Made by a program: the position numbers and the translations under genes. The notes under the pieces were generated by a model that searched no databases, was not told the origin of the DNA, and worked only from the letters and a program-made list of their open reading frames with translations. Source: Aurantibacter_A sp039941195 (GTDB taxonomy: Bacteria > Bacteroidota > Bacteroidia > Flavobacteriales > Flavobacteriaceae). Taken from it: 64,000 bases of DNA. Of the stretch, positions 1 to 8,421 are shown piece by piece (positions within the stretch are counted from its first letter, which is position 1; each line of letters begins with the position of its first letter). The stretch spans positions 62,001 through 126,000 of the forward strand of contig NZ_JBDVFA010000085.1 in the NCBI RefSeq assembly GCF_039941195.1, read 5' to 3'.

Positions 1-481
1 ACTTTCTACCTTTTTCTTCCAGAATTTTTTGTACTTCACGAGTAATTGTCTGCGTTTGCCAAGATAATTTCTCAAATCGCTCTCTATTAAAATTAGAACG
101 ATGCATGCCTAAAAGATAAAAGCCACCATCAACTGATGGTCCTATTGTTGCATTGCCTTCCTGTAAAGTTCTAACTGCATCCAAAATAATTTCTGTTGAT
201 AAGCGAGGACTATCGTTTCCTATAGAGATAATATTTTCAAAACCTTGGTTAAAAACACTTTCAATAGCTTTACTATAGCGCTCACCAAAAGAATCTCCTT
301 TTTGATGTTTATCATCAATTATGATATAAGGGAGACCGGTATTTTCTACCACTTCCAAAAAATGATCATTTAAAGCATCAAAAAGTTTTTCCCCATCTGA
401 AATTGACTTGTGCTCAGCGTCCGTAATGGCCGAGCGTGTAAAAATCAAAATGGCTATTGATTGCGAAGAATTCTTACTCAT
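1..481 (-). CDS. DUF2064 family glycosyltransferase-like protein (partial)
   Basis: The first 160 codons of a gene that runs off the left edge of the window; the ATG is at 479-481 on the minus strand. The translation has a nucleotide-diphospho-sugar transferase look: an N-terminal IAILIFTRSA strand, an IGNDSPRLS motif near residue 87 and GPSVDGGFYLLGM near residue 110, which together are typical of the DUF2064 (TIGR04282) family often found with rSAM/selenodomain clusters. No substrate can be inferred. The 269 bases upstream separate it from the divergent patatin gene, so the two may share a promoter region. The family call is fairly firm; the enzyme activity is unknown. Confidence 0.75.
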   Translation of the reverse strand, partial: MSKNSSQSIAILIFTRSAITDAEHKSISDGEKLFDALNDHFLEVVENTGLPYIIIDDKHQKGDSFGERYSKAIESVFNQGFENIISIGNDSPRLSTEIILDAVRTLQEGNATIGPSVDGGFYLLGMHRSNFNRERFEKLSWQTQTITREVQKILEEKGRK

Positions 482-750
482 TAGATTGTTGTTGTGCTAA
501 AAATACGACATAAAATGTTTAATAGGTAATGAAATATTGACCAAACCTTACAATATTTTAACAATTATTACTACAAAATTGGTGCGTAAACTTACTTAAG
601 GCCAGTTAGTTAATGATTAAAACGGAAATTAATCATATTTAAAATGGAAATCAAATATAAATTAGATGTAAGAATATTTAGTCGTTATTTAATGGTGCAC
701 ATTCGCGTTTAAAAACTAAAGACATTAAATTAGTATTTGAAAAAATAGGT
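482..750. other. Divergent intergenic region
   Basis: A 269-base A/T-rich spacer between two divergently transcribed genes. It must hold both promoters. The sequence TAGTATTTG at about 731-739, just upstream of the patatin ATG, is close to the Bacteroidota -7 box but has one extra base, so I do not call it. No RNA gene or small ORF stands out. Confidence 0.4.
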
Positions 751-1533
751 ATGCGCTTAGAAGATCTTCAATCAAAAAAAATTGGTCTAGTACTATCGGG
801 CGGAGGAGTAAAAGGCATTGCTCATATTGGCTTAATAAAGGCTTTAAATGAATTCGATATAAATGTGGATGTAATATCTGGTTCTAGCGCAGGAGCTTTG
901 GTAGGAGCACTCTATGCTAATGGCAGTAGTGTTGAGCAAATGTTGTCTTTTTTTAAAGAAACACCTTTGGTTAAATACAACTTTTTAACTTTTGCTAAAC
1001 CAGGTTTAATAGACACCGTTAAATATTATAATCTTTTTCTAAAACGATTTAACGAAGATTCTTTTCAAGCATTGAATAAAAAACTGTTCGTAACCGCAAC
1101 AAATTTGCAGGAAGGTACGCAAAGGCAGTTTTATCGCGGAGAACTAATTAATACATTGTTAGCATCCGCTGCACTTCCACCAGTTTTTAGTCCTATTGAG
1201 ATAGAAGGGCAATTGTATGCAGATGGCGGAATAATGAATAATTTTCCCGTAGAACCATTGATAGATGATTGTGAATTTATAATCGGGAGTAATGTAGGTA
1301 CTATAGAGCAAATTCCAAAAAAGGCAATAAATTCATCATTAAAATTGGCGAATAGGGTAACATCGTTAATGATTTATGCAACATATAAGGCAAAGTTGCA
1401 GCATTGCAATTTAATCTTTGAACCGGAACAATTAGAAACCTTTGGAATATTAGATAAAAAAGGTATTGAGCGCGCCTTTACTATTGGTTACGACCATGCT
1501 ATGAATATTTTAAATGAAAGCATTAAAAGTTAA
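751..1533 (+). CDS. Patatin-like phospholipase (RssA-type)
   Basis: A 260-residue single-domain patatin-like acyl hydrolase, probably cytoplasmic because there is no signal peptide. The family features are all visible: the oxyanion loop LSGGGVKG near residues 15-22, the nucleophile elbow GSSAG with Ser near 45, and the catalytic Asp in ADGGIMNNFP near residue 157, giving a Ser-Asp dyad. It resembles the bacterial RssA/YlbK branch, which hydrolyses lipid or thioester acyl groups; the true substrate cannot be read from sequence. The ATG at 751 gives the usual N-terminus for the family. Its TAA overlaps the stop codon of the convergent reductase gene by four bases. Confidence 0.88.
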   Translation: MRLEDLQSKKIGLVLSGGGVKGIAHIGLIKALNEFDINVDVISGSSAGALVGALYANGSSVEQMLSFFKETPLVKYNFLTFAKPGLIDTVKYYNLFLKRFNEDSFQALNKKLFVTATNLQEGTQRQFYRGELINTLLASAALPPVFSPIEIEGQLYADGGIMNNFPVEPLIDDCEFIIGSNVGTIEQIPKKAINSSLKLANRVTSLMIYATYKAKLQHCNLIFEPEQLETFGILDKKGIERAFTIGYDHAMNILNESIKS

Positions 1534-2579
1534 ACATCATCATAGTCAATCTTTACAGATGGCGTCGTTGCATGTGCTTGGCAAGTTAAAATTAAGCCCT
1601 CAGCAATTTCACTATCCGTTAAAATTTGATTTTTAACCATCTCTACTTTCCCTTCAGTTACTCTAGCAATACAACTACTACATACACCACCCTGACAAGA
1701 ATAGGGCGCATCTATATTTTCTTTAAGTACAGCATCAAGAACAATTTCTTTTTTATCCATGGAGAAATTAAACTCCTCATCATCCAGAACAATGGTAACA
1801 TCAGTTTTACCGGAAACGTTTTCAGGTAGTTCTTCTAAAATCTCAGTACTAGTAAATAATTCGTAATGAATTTTGTCTTCACTTATTTCATTTTCCTTTA
1901 AAGTATTGGAAACCAAGTTTATCATAGCCTCAGGACCACAAAGATAATAACCATCAAAATCGATGTCCTTATGTTTATTCTTTAAAGCATAATTAACTGT
2001 AGAAACATCAATACGACCAAAGAGAGAATTATCTTCGTGCGATTGGCTATTGGTAAAATAGATAAAAAACCGATTGGAATATTCTAATTGTAATTTCACC
2101 AAATCCGTATAAAACATGGTGTCTTTACTGGATTTGTTACCGTAAACCAGAACAAATGTGTTTTTAGGGTTGCTTGCTAAAACACTTTTTGCGATACTCA
2201 TAATTGGAGTAATACCACTACCAGCGGCAAAAGCAGCAATATTAGTTTGATACGCTTTTCGCTTAAAAATAAAGCGTCCTTCCGGAGGCATTATTTCCAA
2301 ACTATCACCAACAGCTAATTTAGTATTTGCATAATCAGAAAAACCGCCATTGTCTACTTTTTTAACACCAATTGTAAAACAGTCCTTTTTAGGATCAGAA
2401 CTAATAGAATATGCTCTTCGTAATTCTTTGCCTTTAATCTCCTTTTTTATGGTGATATATTGTCCTGGAATAAAATCGAACGTTTGCAACAAATCTTTAG
2501 GAACCTCAAATGTGATTGCCACAGAACTAGAAGTCAAAGGTTTTACATGCTTTACGTTAAGCGAATGAAATTGTGCCAT
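1530..2579 (-). CDS. PaaE-like ferredoxin reductase with C-terminal 2Fe-2S domain
   Basis: A 349-residue flavin- and iron-sulfur-dependent electron transfer protein. Domain order: an FAD-binding barrel (RRAYSISS near residue 55), an NAD(P)-binding Rossmann domain (AAGSGITPI near 119), and a plant-type 2Fe-2S ferredoxin domain with Cys in CQGGVCSSC near 294 and a fourth Cys in LTCQA near 332. This is the arrangement of PaaE, the reductase of phenylacetyl-CoA epoxidase, and of related oxygenase reductases. No paaABCD genes lie beside it here, so a generic role feeding electrons to an oxygenase or desaturase is as likely. Monocistronic and convergent with the patatin gene. Confidence 0.87.
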   Translation of the reverse strand: MAQFHSLNVKHVKPLTSSSVAITFEVPKDLLQTFDFIPGQYITIKKEIKGKELRRAYSISSDPKKDCFTIGVKKVDNGGFSDYANTKLAVGDSLEIMPPEGRFIFKRKAYQTNIAAFAAGSGITPIMSIAKSVLASNPKNTFVLVYGNKSSKDTMFYTDLVKLQLEYSNRFFIYFTNSQSHEDNSLFGRIDVSTVNYALKNKHKDIDFDGYYLCGPEAMINLVSNTLKENEISEDKIHYELFTSTEILEELPENVSGKTDVTIVLDDEEFNFSMDKKEIVLDAVLKENIDAPYSCQGGVCSSCIARVTEGKVEMVKNQILTDSEIAEGLILTCQAHATTPSVKIDYDDV

Positions 2580-2787
2580 TACTATTATTTAAAAACGGAT
2601 TGCAAAAATAGGCATTGGAAACACGAATTAAAATTTGAAAGGAAAAAATAATATATTCAAACCGCTAAAATGTACCAGTTTTAGTGCTATTTCTTCATTT
2701 TTGTGAAAAATAACCTTAAAATGTCCTTTTATAAGTTTTGGCATCGTCATAGGGTAAATAATTAATAACTTTTAAAAAATTTAAAAC

Positions 2788-3135
2788 ATGAAAGACTTTA
2801 TGATGATTTTTATTGGAGCCGACTATCAAGAATTAGGATTGTCTCCAGAGCAATTGCAAGAACGAATGGGTAAATGGTTTGGCTGGAATGAGAAAATGGC
2901 GGCTCAAGGCATAGTTAAAGCAGGAGATGCATTGGTGCCAACGGTAAAACGAGTTATTGGTAAAGACAGAACTGTAAGTGATGGTCCTTTTGCAGACAGC
3001 AAAGAATTAATAGGTGGTTACTATATAGTTACCGCCGAAAATGCTGACGCGGTTGTTGAAATTGCACAAGATTATCCAGATTATGATTTAGGAGGCACAG
3101 TAGAAATTCGTGAAGTAATGGTTTTTAACCAGTAA
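2788..3135 (+). CDS. YCII-related / DGPF domain protein
   Basis: A 115-residue small protein with the YCII (dimeric alpha/beta ferredoxin-like) fold. It carries the DGPF motif (SDGPFADSKE near residues 70-79) and the GGYYIV strand that define the DGPF subgroup. Such proteins are almost always encoded beside ECF42 sigma factors, as here: the sigma gene starts three bases after this stop codon. Their biochemical role is not settled; a target or accessory role for the sigma factor is the usual proposal. The ATG at 2788 is the only sensible start. Confidence 0.85.
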   Translation: MKDFMMIFIGADYQELGLSPEQLQERMGKWFGWNEKMAAQGIVKAGDALVPTVKRVIGKDRTVSDGPFADSKELIGGYYIVTAENADAVVEIAQDYPDYDLGGTVEIREVMVFNQ

Positions 3136-3138
3136 TTT

Positions 3139-4383
3139 ATGGAGCATAAAATTATCGACCATCTTTTCAGGCATCATTATGGAAAGATGGTCGCTATTTT
3201 AACTAGATTTTTCGGACTCGCTCATATTCAAACTATTGAAGACGCCGTTCAAGATTCGTTTATAAAAGCAACTTTACAATGGCGTAATAAACTTCCAGAT
3301 AATCCTGAAGCATGGTTAACTAAGGTAGCTAAGAATCGAACAATCGATTTATTGCGGAGTCTTAAATCAGAAAAAAATAGACATCAACAGATAAGTGCTG
3401 GCACAATTTCTATTCCAATTAGTGATTTATTTTTAGATCACGAAATAGAGGATAGTCAGTTGCGTATGATATTTGTCGCATGTCACCCAAATTTAAAACC
3501 ACAAGAACAAATAGCATTTGCCTTAAAAACAATTTCAGGATTTAGCACCAAAGAAATTGCTGCAGCTCTATTAACACGTGAAGATGCAATTACAAAAAGA
3601 CTTCAAAGAGCTAGAAAGTCAATTGTTGCAAACAATATTCAATTTGAATTTCCAGAACCACACGAACTACAGGGTCGACTTATACGGGTTATGGAAGTTA
3701 TTTATCTAACCTTTAATGAAGGGTTTCACTCAACAAATACAGCTAATTTAATTCGCGAAGATTTGTGTGGTGAAGCAATTCGGTTGAGTAAATTGCTGTT
3801 AAGAAAGGAAAAATTTAGGTCTGGTAGTATGTATGCCCTATTTGCGCTGATGTGTTTTCATGCATCACGATTAGAAAGCAAAACAAATAATATAAATGAA
3901 ATTGTAGATATTAGACATCAAGATCGAAGTAAATGGCATGCACCAATGATTGAATTGGCTAAAAATGCACTAACCAAGGCTACAGAATTTGATGATATAT
4001 CAATTTATCATTTTGAGGCGGCAATTGCGTTAGAGCACGTAAAAGCTAGTACTTTCAGTGATACCAATTGGAATATTATCTTACATTATTATGATAAGCT
4101 CTATGAAATACAGCCAAATGATTTTACGCTTTTAAATAAAGCCATTGTTAACATACAATTGAATAAACTACAAGCAGCGAAAGAAATATTAGAAGCCATA
4201 AAATGCGACAAACTTGGTCAAAGGCAATATTTATATTTTGGATGTTGGGCAGAATACTATTCAAAAAAAGGCGATAAACTTACTGCGATTTCTTGTTATG
4301 AAAAGGCAATTGCCAATACATCAAATACTTTGGAAAAAGCTTATCTGAAAAAGAAAATGGACTTTTTAGGAACTACAAATTAA
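3139..4383 (+). CDS. ECF sigma factor, ECF42 (SigJ-like) group with C-terminal TPR-like extension
   Basis: A 414-residue sigma factor, about twice the usual ECF length. Region 2 spans roughly residues 8-72 (AVQDSFIKA, then PEAWLTKVAKNRTIDLLR), and region 4 roughly 110-160 with the helix-turn-helix around FSTKEIAAALLTREDAITKRLQRAR. The remaining 250 residues are all-helical and TPR-like, a known trait of ECF42, in which the C-terminal domain replaces a classical anti-sigma factor. It follows the DGPF gene with a three-base gap and is surely co-transcribed. No anti-sigma gene is adjacent. In other bacteria this pair has been linked to stress responses, but no target is visible here. Confidence 0.9.
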   Translation: MEHKIIDHLFRHHYGKMVAILTRFFGLAHIQTIEDAVQDSFIKATLQWRNKLPDNPEAWLTKVAKNRTIDLLRSLKSEKNRHQQISAGTISIPISDLFLDHEIEDSQLRMIFVACHPNLKPQEQIAFALKTISGFSTKEIAAALLTREDAITKRLQRARKSIVANNIQFEFPEPHELQGRLIRVMEVIYLTFNEGFHSTNTANLIREDLCGEAIRLSKLLLRKEKFRSGSMYALFALMCFHASRLESKTNNINEIVDIRHQDRSKWHAPMIELAKNALTKATEFDDISIYHFEAAIALEHVKASTFSDTNWNIILHYYDKLYEIQPNDFTLLNKAIVNIQLNKLQAAKEILEAIKCDKLGQRQYLYFGCWAEYYSKKGDKLTAISCYEKAIANTSNTLEKAYLKKKMDFLGTTN

Positions 4384-4402
4384 AAAATTATACCTAAAAT
4401 TC

Positions 4403-4426
4403 TTATGCATAAGAAAATTATGCATA
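4403..4426. promoter_or_regulatory. Candidate PadR operator (twin TATGCATA palindromes)
   Basis: Two copies of the palindrome TATGCATA (4404-4411, extended to TTATGCATAA, and 4419-4426) lie with centres 15 bases apart, about 105 bases upstream of the padR start. PadR dimers commonly bind ATG/CAT-type inverted repeats in their own promoters, so autoregulation through this site is a reasonable inference. A second imperfect inverted repeat, TTGCC-aa-GGCAA, lies at 4451-4462. Confidence 0.45.
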
Positions 4427-4530
4427 TATTTAGTTTATCATATTGTTCAATTGCCAAGGCAAATGCTGCCAAAAACAAAGTGTTGGTATCAGTGTTTTCG
4501 CTTTTGCGGGATTAAAACAAGAATATTTGA

Positions 4531-4869
4531 ATGGCAAACTCAAAATTATATAAAGGAAGTCTCAATACCATTATTCTAAAACTTTTAGAAGAAAAGGGGA
4601 AGATGTATGGCTACGAGATTACTCAAAAAGTAAAAGACCTTACCAAAGGCGAATTACAAATTACCGAAGGAGCATTATACCCAGCATTACATAAGTTGGA
4701 AGCAGAAGGTTTGTTAGATGTTGAGGTTGCAAAGGTTGATAATCGTTTACGCAAATATTATAAGCTAACAGAAAAAGGAGAAAAAGAAACCGTAAACCGT
4801 TTAGCAGAGCTTGAAGAGTTTATTAGAAGCATGCAGCAATTGGTAAATCCGAATTGGAGTATTCAATAA
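4531..4869 (+). CDS. PadR family transcriptional regulator
   Basis: A 112-residue winged-helix regulator of the short PadR-s2 type. The N-terminus KGSLNTIILKLLEEKGKMYG followed by YEIT, ITEGALYPALHKLE (recognition helix region) and the wing with RKYYKLTEKG are textbook PadR. It is the first gene of a six-gene operon encoding membrane proteins and an ABC transporter, so it most likely represses that operon and responds to a small hydrophobic ligand or membrane stress. A twin palindrome upstream at 4403-4426 is a candidate operator. The next ORF starts six bases after the stop. Confidence 0.92.
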   Translation: MANSKLYKGSLNTIILKLLEEKGKMYGYEITQKVKDLTKGELQITEGALYPALHKLEAEGLLDVEVAKVDNRLRKYYKLTEKGEKETVNRLAELEEFIRSMQQLVNPNWSIQ

Positions 4870-4874
4870 ATTAT

Positions 4875-5522
4875 ATGAAATTAACCAAAGAAGACATAGT
4901 AAATATTGATAAGTATTTGATTAAAAAAGGAATCAAGTATATCGATATACGTTATGAATTAATTGATCATTTGGTTACCGAATATGAAGCCATTGAAAAT
5001 TACCCTGACCTTGAATCTTTTCTTAGAAAAAGAACAGCATGGTGTAGAATAATTGCAGAAAAAAGAGCAAAATCAATTCATTGGGGTTATCAGAAGTCAT
5101 TATTAAGAAGGGTCTTGTCTTTTTTTAAAACGCCTCTCTTTTATGGGGTGTTATTTGTATGGCTTTCAATTCTCATTTCTATTAAAGCAGAATATGGTTC
5201 TGTACTAATGAACAATAGTATGTTCTGGGTTTTTATAGGCGTTATAATATTCCAATATGTTGATATGATTTATTGGGGCATACGGTCAAAAAATGAAAGT
5301 AAGATGTTTTCGGTTTCTACATTAATTAATATTTATAGTCTACCAAATATATTTATTGGTGTTGTTGGAATTTTAGAACCAATATTTCAGACCCATTCGC
5401 ATTACGCAACATTGTACTTTACAATTGCTTTAATCGTTAATATCGCTGCATTAATCGAAGTTAAAACAAAACGTAAAAGAGGTCTAAAGGAGTATGAATT
5501 TTTAAAATCTTCAATGACATGA
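4875..5522 (+). CDS. Membrane protein with N-terminal DUF1700/HAAS-like domain, paralog 1 of 3
   Basis: A 215-residue protein of unknown function. I chose the ATG at 4875 rather than the in-frame TTG at 4854, which lies inside padR, because the resulting MKLT start matches both following paralogs. Residues 1-40 hold a conserved soluble motif, IDKYL..GIKYIDIRYELIDHL, and about five hydrophobic segments follow from residue 78. The arrangement PadR plus a small protein with a DH-containing N-terminal helix domain and a membrane part recalls the DUF1700/HAAS proteins of Firmicutes PadR operons. It overlaps the next gene by four bases (ATGA), so the two are translationally coupled. Confidence 0.75.
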   Translation: MKLTKEDIVNIDKYLIKKGIKYIDIRYELIDHLVTEYEAIENYPDLESFLRKRTAWCRIIAEKRAKSIHWGYQKSLLRRVLSFFKTPLFYGVLFVWLSILISIKAEYGSVLMNNSMFWVFIGVIIFQYVDMIYWGIRSKNESKMFSVSTLINIYSLPNIFIGVVGILEPIFQTHSHYATLYFTIALIVNIAALIEVKTKRKRGLKEYEFLKSSMT

Positions 5523-6184
5523 AACTAACTAATCACCAATTACAAAAAATAGAAAGCCATTTAAACTTTACAGGGTTAACTCATTTAGATGTAAGAAATG
5601 AGGTCATAGATCATATGGCAACTGATATTGAAAAATCGATGGAAGAAACCAGTTTAGATTTCAATGGTGCTTTCGATACTGTTATTGGTAAATGGAAAAA
5701 TGAGCTAGGCGGTTATTCTAGTTTTTGGTTGGGTGTTGCTTGGGTTGGCCCAAAGTTAATGATACAGAAAGCGGTTCAGAAAATTAAAAATATGTACTTA
5801 AGAACAATATTAGTAGCCGTCGTGATAATGGGTTTACTATATATTCTTTCTTTGTCTAACCTGTCTATGGTATATGAAGTATTGCGACTAGTAATAGGTT
5901 CTTTATACGCCGTTTTCTTAGGAGTTATTTTGTTTTTTCATTTTAGAATAAGGAGTTCAGGGTATCATACTTCTTTTAGATTCTTATACAAAACACATGC
6001 GGTAGGTTTTGCATTTATGTACCTTGGCTTTAATCCACTTATTGTAGGCTCCATTTTTATTTCAGCGGAACAATCGGATTTTATTTTATTGCTGTTTTTT
6101 CATTCATTATTGATTTCAAATGCATACAACTTTTATGATTTATATAAATCACATTTTGAAACTCAGAAATATATAGTTGCATGA
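5519..6184 (+). CDS. Membrane protein with N-terminal DUF1700/HAAS-like domain, paralog 2 of 3
   Basis: A 221-residue paralog of its two neighbours. The N-terminal domain reads MKLT, then IESHL, then LTHLDVRNEVIDHMATDIE, matching the consensus [IL]-x-[YH]-[IL]-D-[VI]-R-x-E-x-[IL]-D-H shared by all three proteins. About five to six transmembrane segments follow from residue 96. Start and stop codons overlap those of its neighbours by four bases (ATGA at 5519 and at 6181). Function is unknown; position between a PadR repressor and an ABC exporter suggests a sensor or accessory subunit of that transporter. Confidence 0.75.
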   Translation: MKLTNHQLQKIESHLNFTGLTHLDVRNEVIDHMATDIEKSMEETSLDFNGAFDTVIGKWKNELGGYSSFWLGVAWVGPKLMIQKAVQKIKNMYLRTILVAVVIMGLLYILSLSNLSMVYEVLRLVIGSLYAVFLGVILFFHFRIRSSGYHTSFRFLYKTHAVGFAFMYLGFNPLIVGSIFISAEQSDFILLLFFHSLLISNAYNFYDLYKSHFETQKYIVA

Positions 6185-6813
6185 AAATAACCACGGCAGA
6201 TATACAATTCATTGATAATTATCTAAAGAATACAGACATTCAATATATAGATGTGCGAATGGAAATGCTAGACCATATCGCCACTGCAATTGAAAATGAT
6301 ATGCATGAAAATAACCGTTCTTTTTATGTTGCCTTTAAAGAGTATATGGTGTATAACAAAAAGCAATTAGAGAAAGATTACGAGCGCCTTAGGAAAGACC
6401 TACAAAAGAAATCATTTGGCATTTTAGGCAGAAAAATGCTAACACCACCATTTTTGGCTTTGTTTATTACATTGTTTGTACTGCTCTATTATTGGAGTCA
6501 ATTTTTCGAGGTTACTTTTCCTTATTCTTATGTGATTTGGGGTTCGCTAATATTTTCATTGTTATTTTATTTGCTTGGCACGTTACCTAAACGAAAATAT
6601 CGCATTTCAAGTTTAGAAATGTTGGTTTTTCCAATAGGACTTGGTGCTCATTTTGCTAATCTTTGTTTTAATTTCTCGAATACAGATTCCATTTATTTAA
6701 GTCGTTGGCTAATAGTACCAATGCTTTTAATTAGTTTCTTTCTTTGTGCCAATGCGGCCTTTTTAGTGCTCTTTTTTGAAAAACGAAAAGAAGTAAAACA
6801 AAAATTTATTTAG
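6181..6813 (+). CDS. Membrane protein with N-terminal DUF1700/HAAS-like domain, paralog 3 of 3
   Basis: A 210-residue third paralog. It begins MKIT, then IDNYL, then IQYIDVRMEMLDHIATAIE, and continues with a charged helical stretch (about residues 45-75) before five or so hydrophobic segments. The three genes diverge strongly in their membrane parts while keeping the first 40 residues, so the conserved part is the soluble domain, probably a protein-protein or ligand-binding module. A 13-codon mini-ORF (6814-6855) directly follows the stop, possibly a coupling device or chance. Confidence 0.75.
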   Translation: MKITTADIQFIDNYLKNTDIQYIDVRMEMLDHIATAIENDMHENNRSFYVAFKEYMVYNKKQLEKDYERLRKDLQKKSFGILGRKMLTPPFLALFITLFVLLYYWSQFFEVTFPYSYVIWGSLIFSLLFYLLGTLPKRKYRISSLEMLVFPIGLGAHFANLCFNFSNTDSIYLSRWLIVPMLLISFFLCANAAFLVLFFEKRKEVKQKFI

Positions 6814-6909
6814 ATGGTAGCAGCCGAAACCTACCCAGAATATAAATTTTTGTAAGCGTGTAACAATTTGGTGTCTATTGATACTAATCTAACAGAAAAA
6901 CCACCAACC

Positions 6910-8376
6910 ATGTTTAAACGTTTTGCCAGTCTACAATGGAAAGCTTTTTTTAGATCCTCTTCGCTAGGTAAAAGTCTCGCCATTAAAATTCTAATGGTAT
7001 TTTTTGGAATTTATATGTTGGCCTGTTTAGTATTAATGGGTATTGGATTATTCTTTATTTTAAAAGAAGCCTTTCCAGGTGAAGACCCTATGCTTAAAGT
7101 GAGTTCGTTTTTTTTATACTGGATAATTGGTGAGCTTGTTTTTCGATATTTCATGCAAAAACTACCCGTAATAGATATTAAGCCGTTTTTAATAGTACCA
7201 GTAAAAAAAGATGCTATTGTACATTATGTATTGGGGCGTTCGGCTTTTTCATTCTTTAATTTTCTAGCTTTATTTTTATTTGTACCGTTTGGTATCGTGT
7301 TAATGGTGCAGGGATATCCGCCATTAAATGTTTTGGTTTGGTTGGTAGCAATAGCTTGTATTTCGCAGTCGATTAATTTTTTAAATTTCATCATTAATAA
7401 AAGCGATAAAGTCTTAATTGGCTTAGTGCTAGTGTTAGCGCTATTTTACGGGGTCGATTATTTTCAACTGTACCCTATTAAAGAACAATTTGGAAAGCTT
7501 TTTTACCAATTATATGAAAATCCAATTTGGGTAATAGTGCCTTTAGCAATTGCAATTTTAACCTACTATATAAATTACCGATATCTACGTAATAAGATTT
7601 ATCTAGATGCTGCTGTTAAAGAAGTTGTGAAAGAAGCAAACGCTGCAGAATTGGGTTGGACGAAACGATTTGGAAGGATTGCACCTTTTTTACAGCTCGA
7701 TTTAAAGTTGATATGGCGAAATAAACGAACTAAAACGCAGGTATTTATGTCGTTGTTAATCGTATTTTATGGGTTGTTTTTTTACACCCAAGATTCTTAC
7801 GGAAGTACATCAGCAATGTTTGCCTTTGCTGGTATATTTATAACCGGCATATTTATGGTGAATTTTGGGCAATTTATTCCAGCTTGGGATAGCGCTTATT
7901 ACAATATGTTAATGGCTCAGAATATACCAATGCGCAACTATTTAGATTCAAAAGCAGGTCTTATGTATGTAAGCATTGTTTGCATGTTCTTACTCTCAAT
8001 ACCCTATGTTTATTTTGGTTGGGAAATATTGGTTATCAATTTTGCATGTGCCCTTTATAATTTGGGTATAAATGTTCCGGTGGTCTTGTTTTTTGGATCG
8101 AAGAATAAAAAACGAATCGATTTACAAAAGAGTGCTTTAGGAAATATGCAAGGCGCAAGTGCGACGCAGTTTTTAATAATTATTCCATTAATGCTTATGC
8201 CATGCGTCACTTATTTTGTGATTAAGTACTTTGTTTCTTTTGAAGTGGCCATTGCTGTTTTGGCACTATTAGGAATAGTAGGCTTTGCTCTAAGAAATAA
8301 ATTAATGGATAAAATTACCACCATTTATAGAACCAAAAAGTATGGAATGATTGCTGGGTTTAGCGAGAAAAATTAA
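6910..8376 (+). CDS. DUF5687 family ABC-2-like permease
   Basis: A 488-residue polytopic protein with roughly 11-12 hydrophobic segments. I take the ATG at 6910 because it gives the MFKRFASLQWKAFFRS beginning that I associate with DUF5687 proteins; in-frame TTG and GTG codons at 6868 and 6871 would add up to 14 residues. The next gene encodes a lone ABC ATPase, so this protein is very probably the membrane half of an ABC-2-type exporter. A soluble loop around residues 250-275 (ELGWTKRFGRIAPFLQLDLKL) could be the coupling segment. Substrate is unknown. Confidence 0.82.
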   Translation: MFKRFASLQWKAFFRSSSLGKSLAIKILMVFFGIYMLACLVLMGIGLFFILKEAFPGEDPMLKVSSFFLYWIIGELVFRYFMQKLPVIDIKPFLIVPVKKDAIVHYVLGRSAFSFFNFLALFLFVPFGIVLMVQGYPPLNVLVWLVAIACISQSINFLNFIINKSDKVLIGLVLVLALFYGVDYFQLYPIKEQFGKLFYQLYENPIWVIVPLAIAILTYYINYRYLRNKIYLDAAVKEVVKEANAAELGWTKRFGRIAPFLQLDLKLIWRNKRTKTQVFMSLLIVFYGLFFYTQDSYGSTSAMFAFAGIFITGIFMVNFGQFIPAWDSAYYNMLMAQNIPMRNYLDSKAGLMYVSIVCMFLLSIPYVYFGWEILVINFACALYNLGINVPVVLFFGSKNKKRIDLQKSALGNMQGASATQFLIIIPLMLMPCVTYFVIKYFVSFEVAIAVLALLGIVGFALRNKLMDKITTIYRTKKYGMIAGFSEKN

Positions 8377-8421
8377 AAGCATTTATTCAGTAGAAATTTT
8401 GAATTTGACACTTTAACTTTT

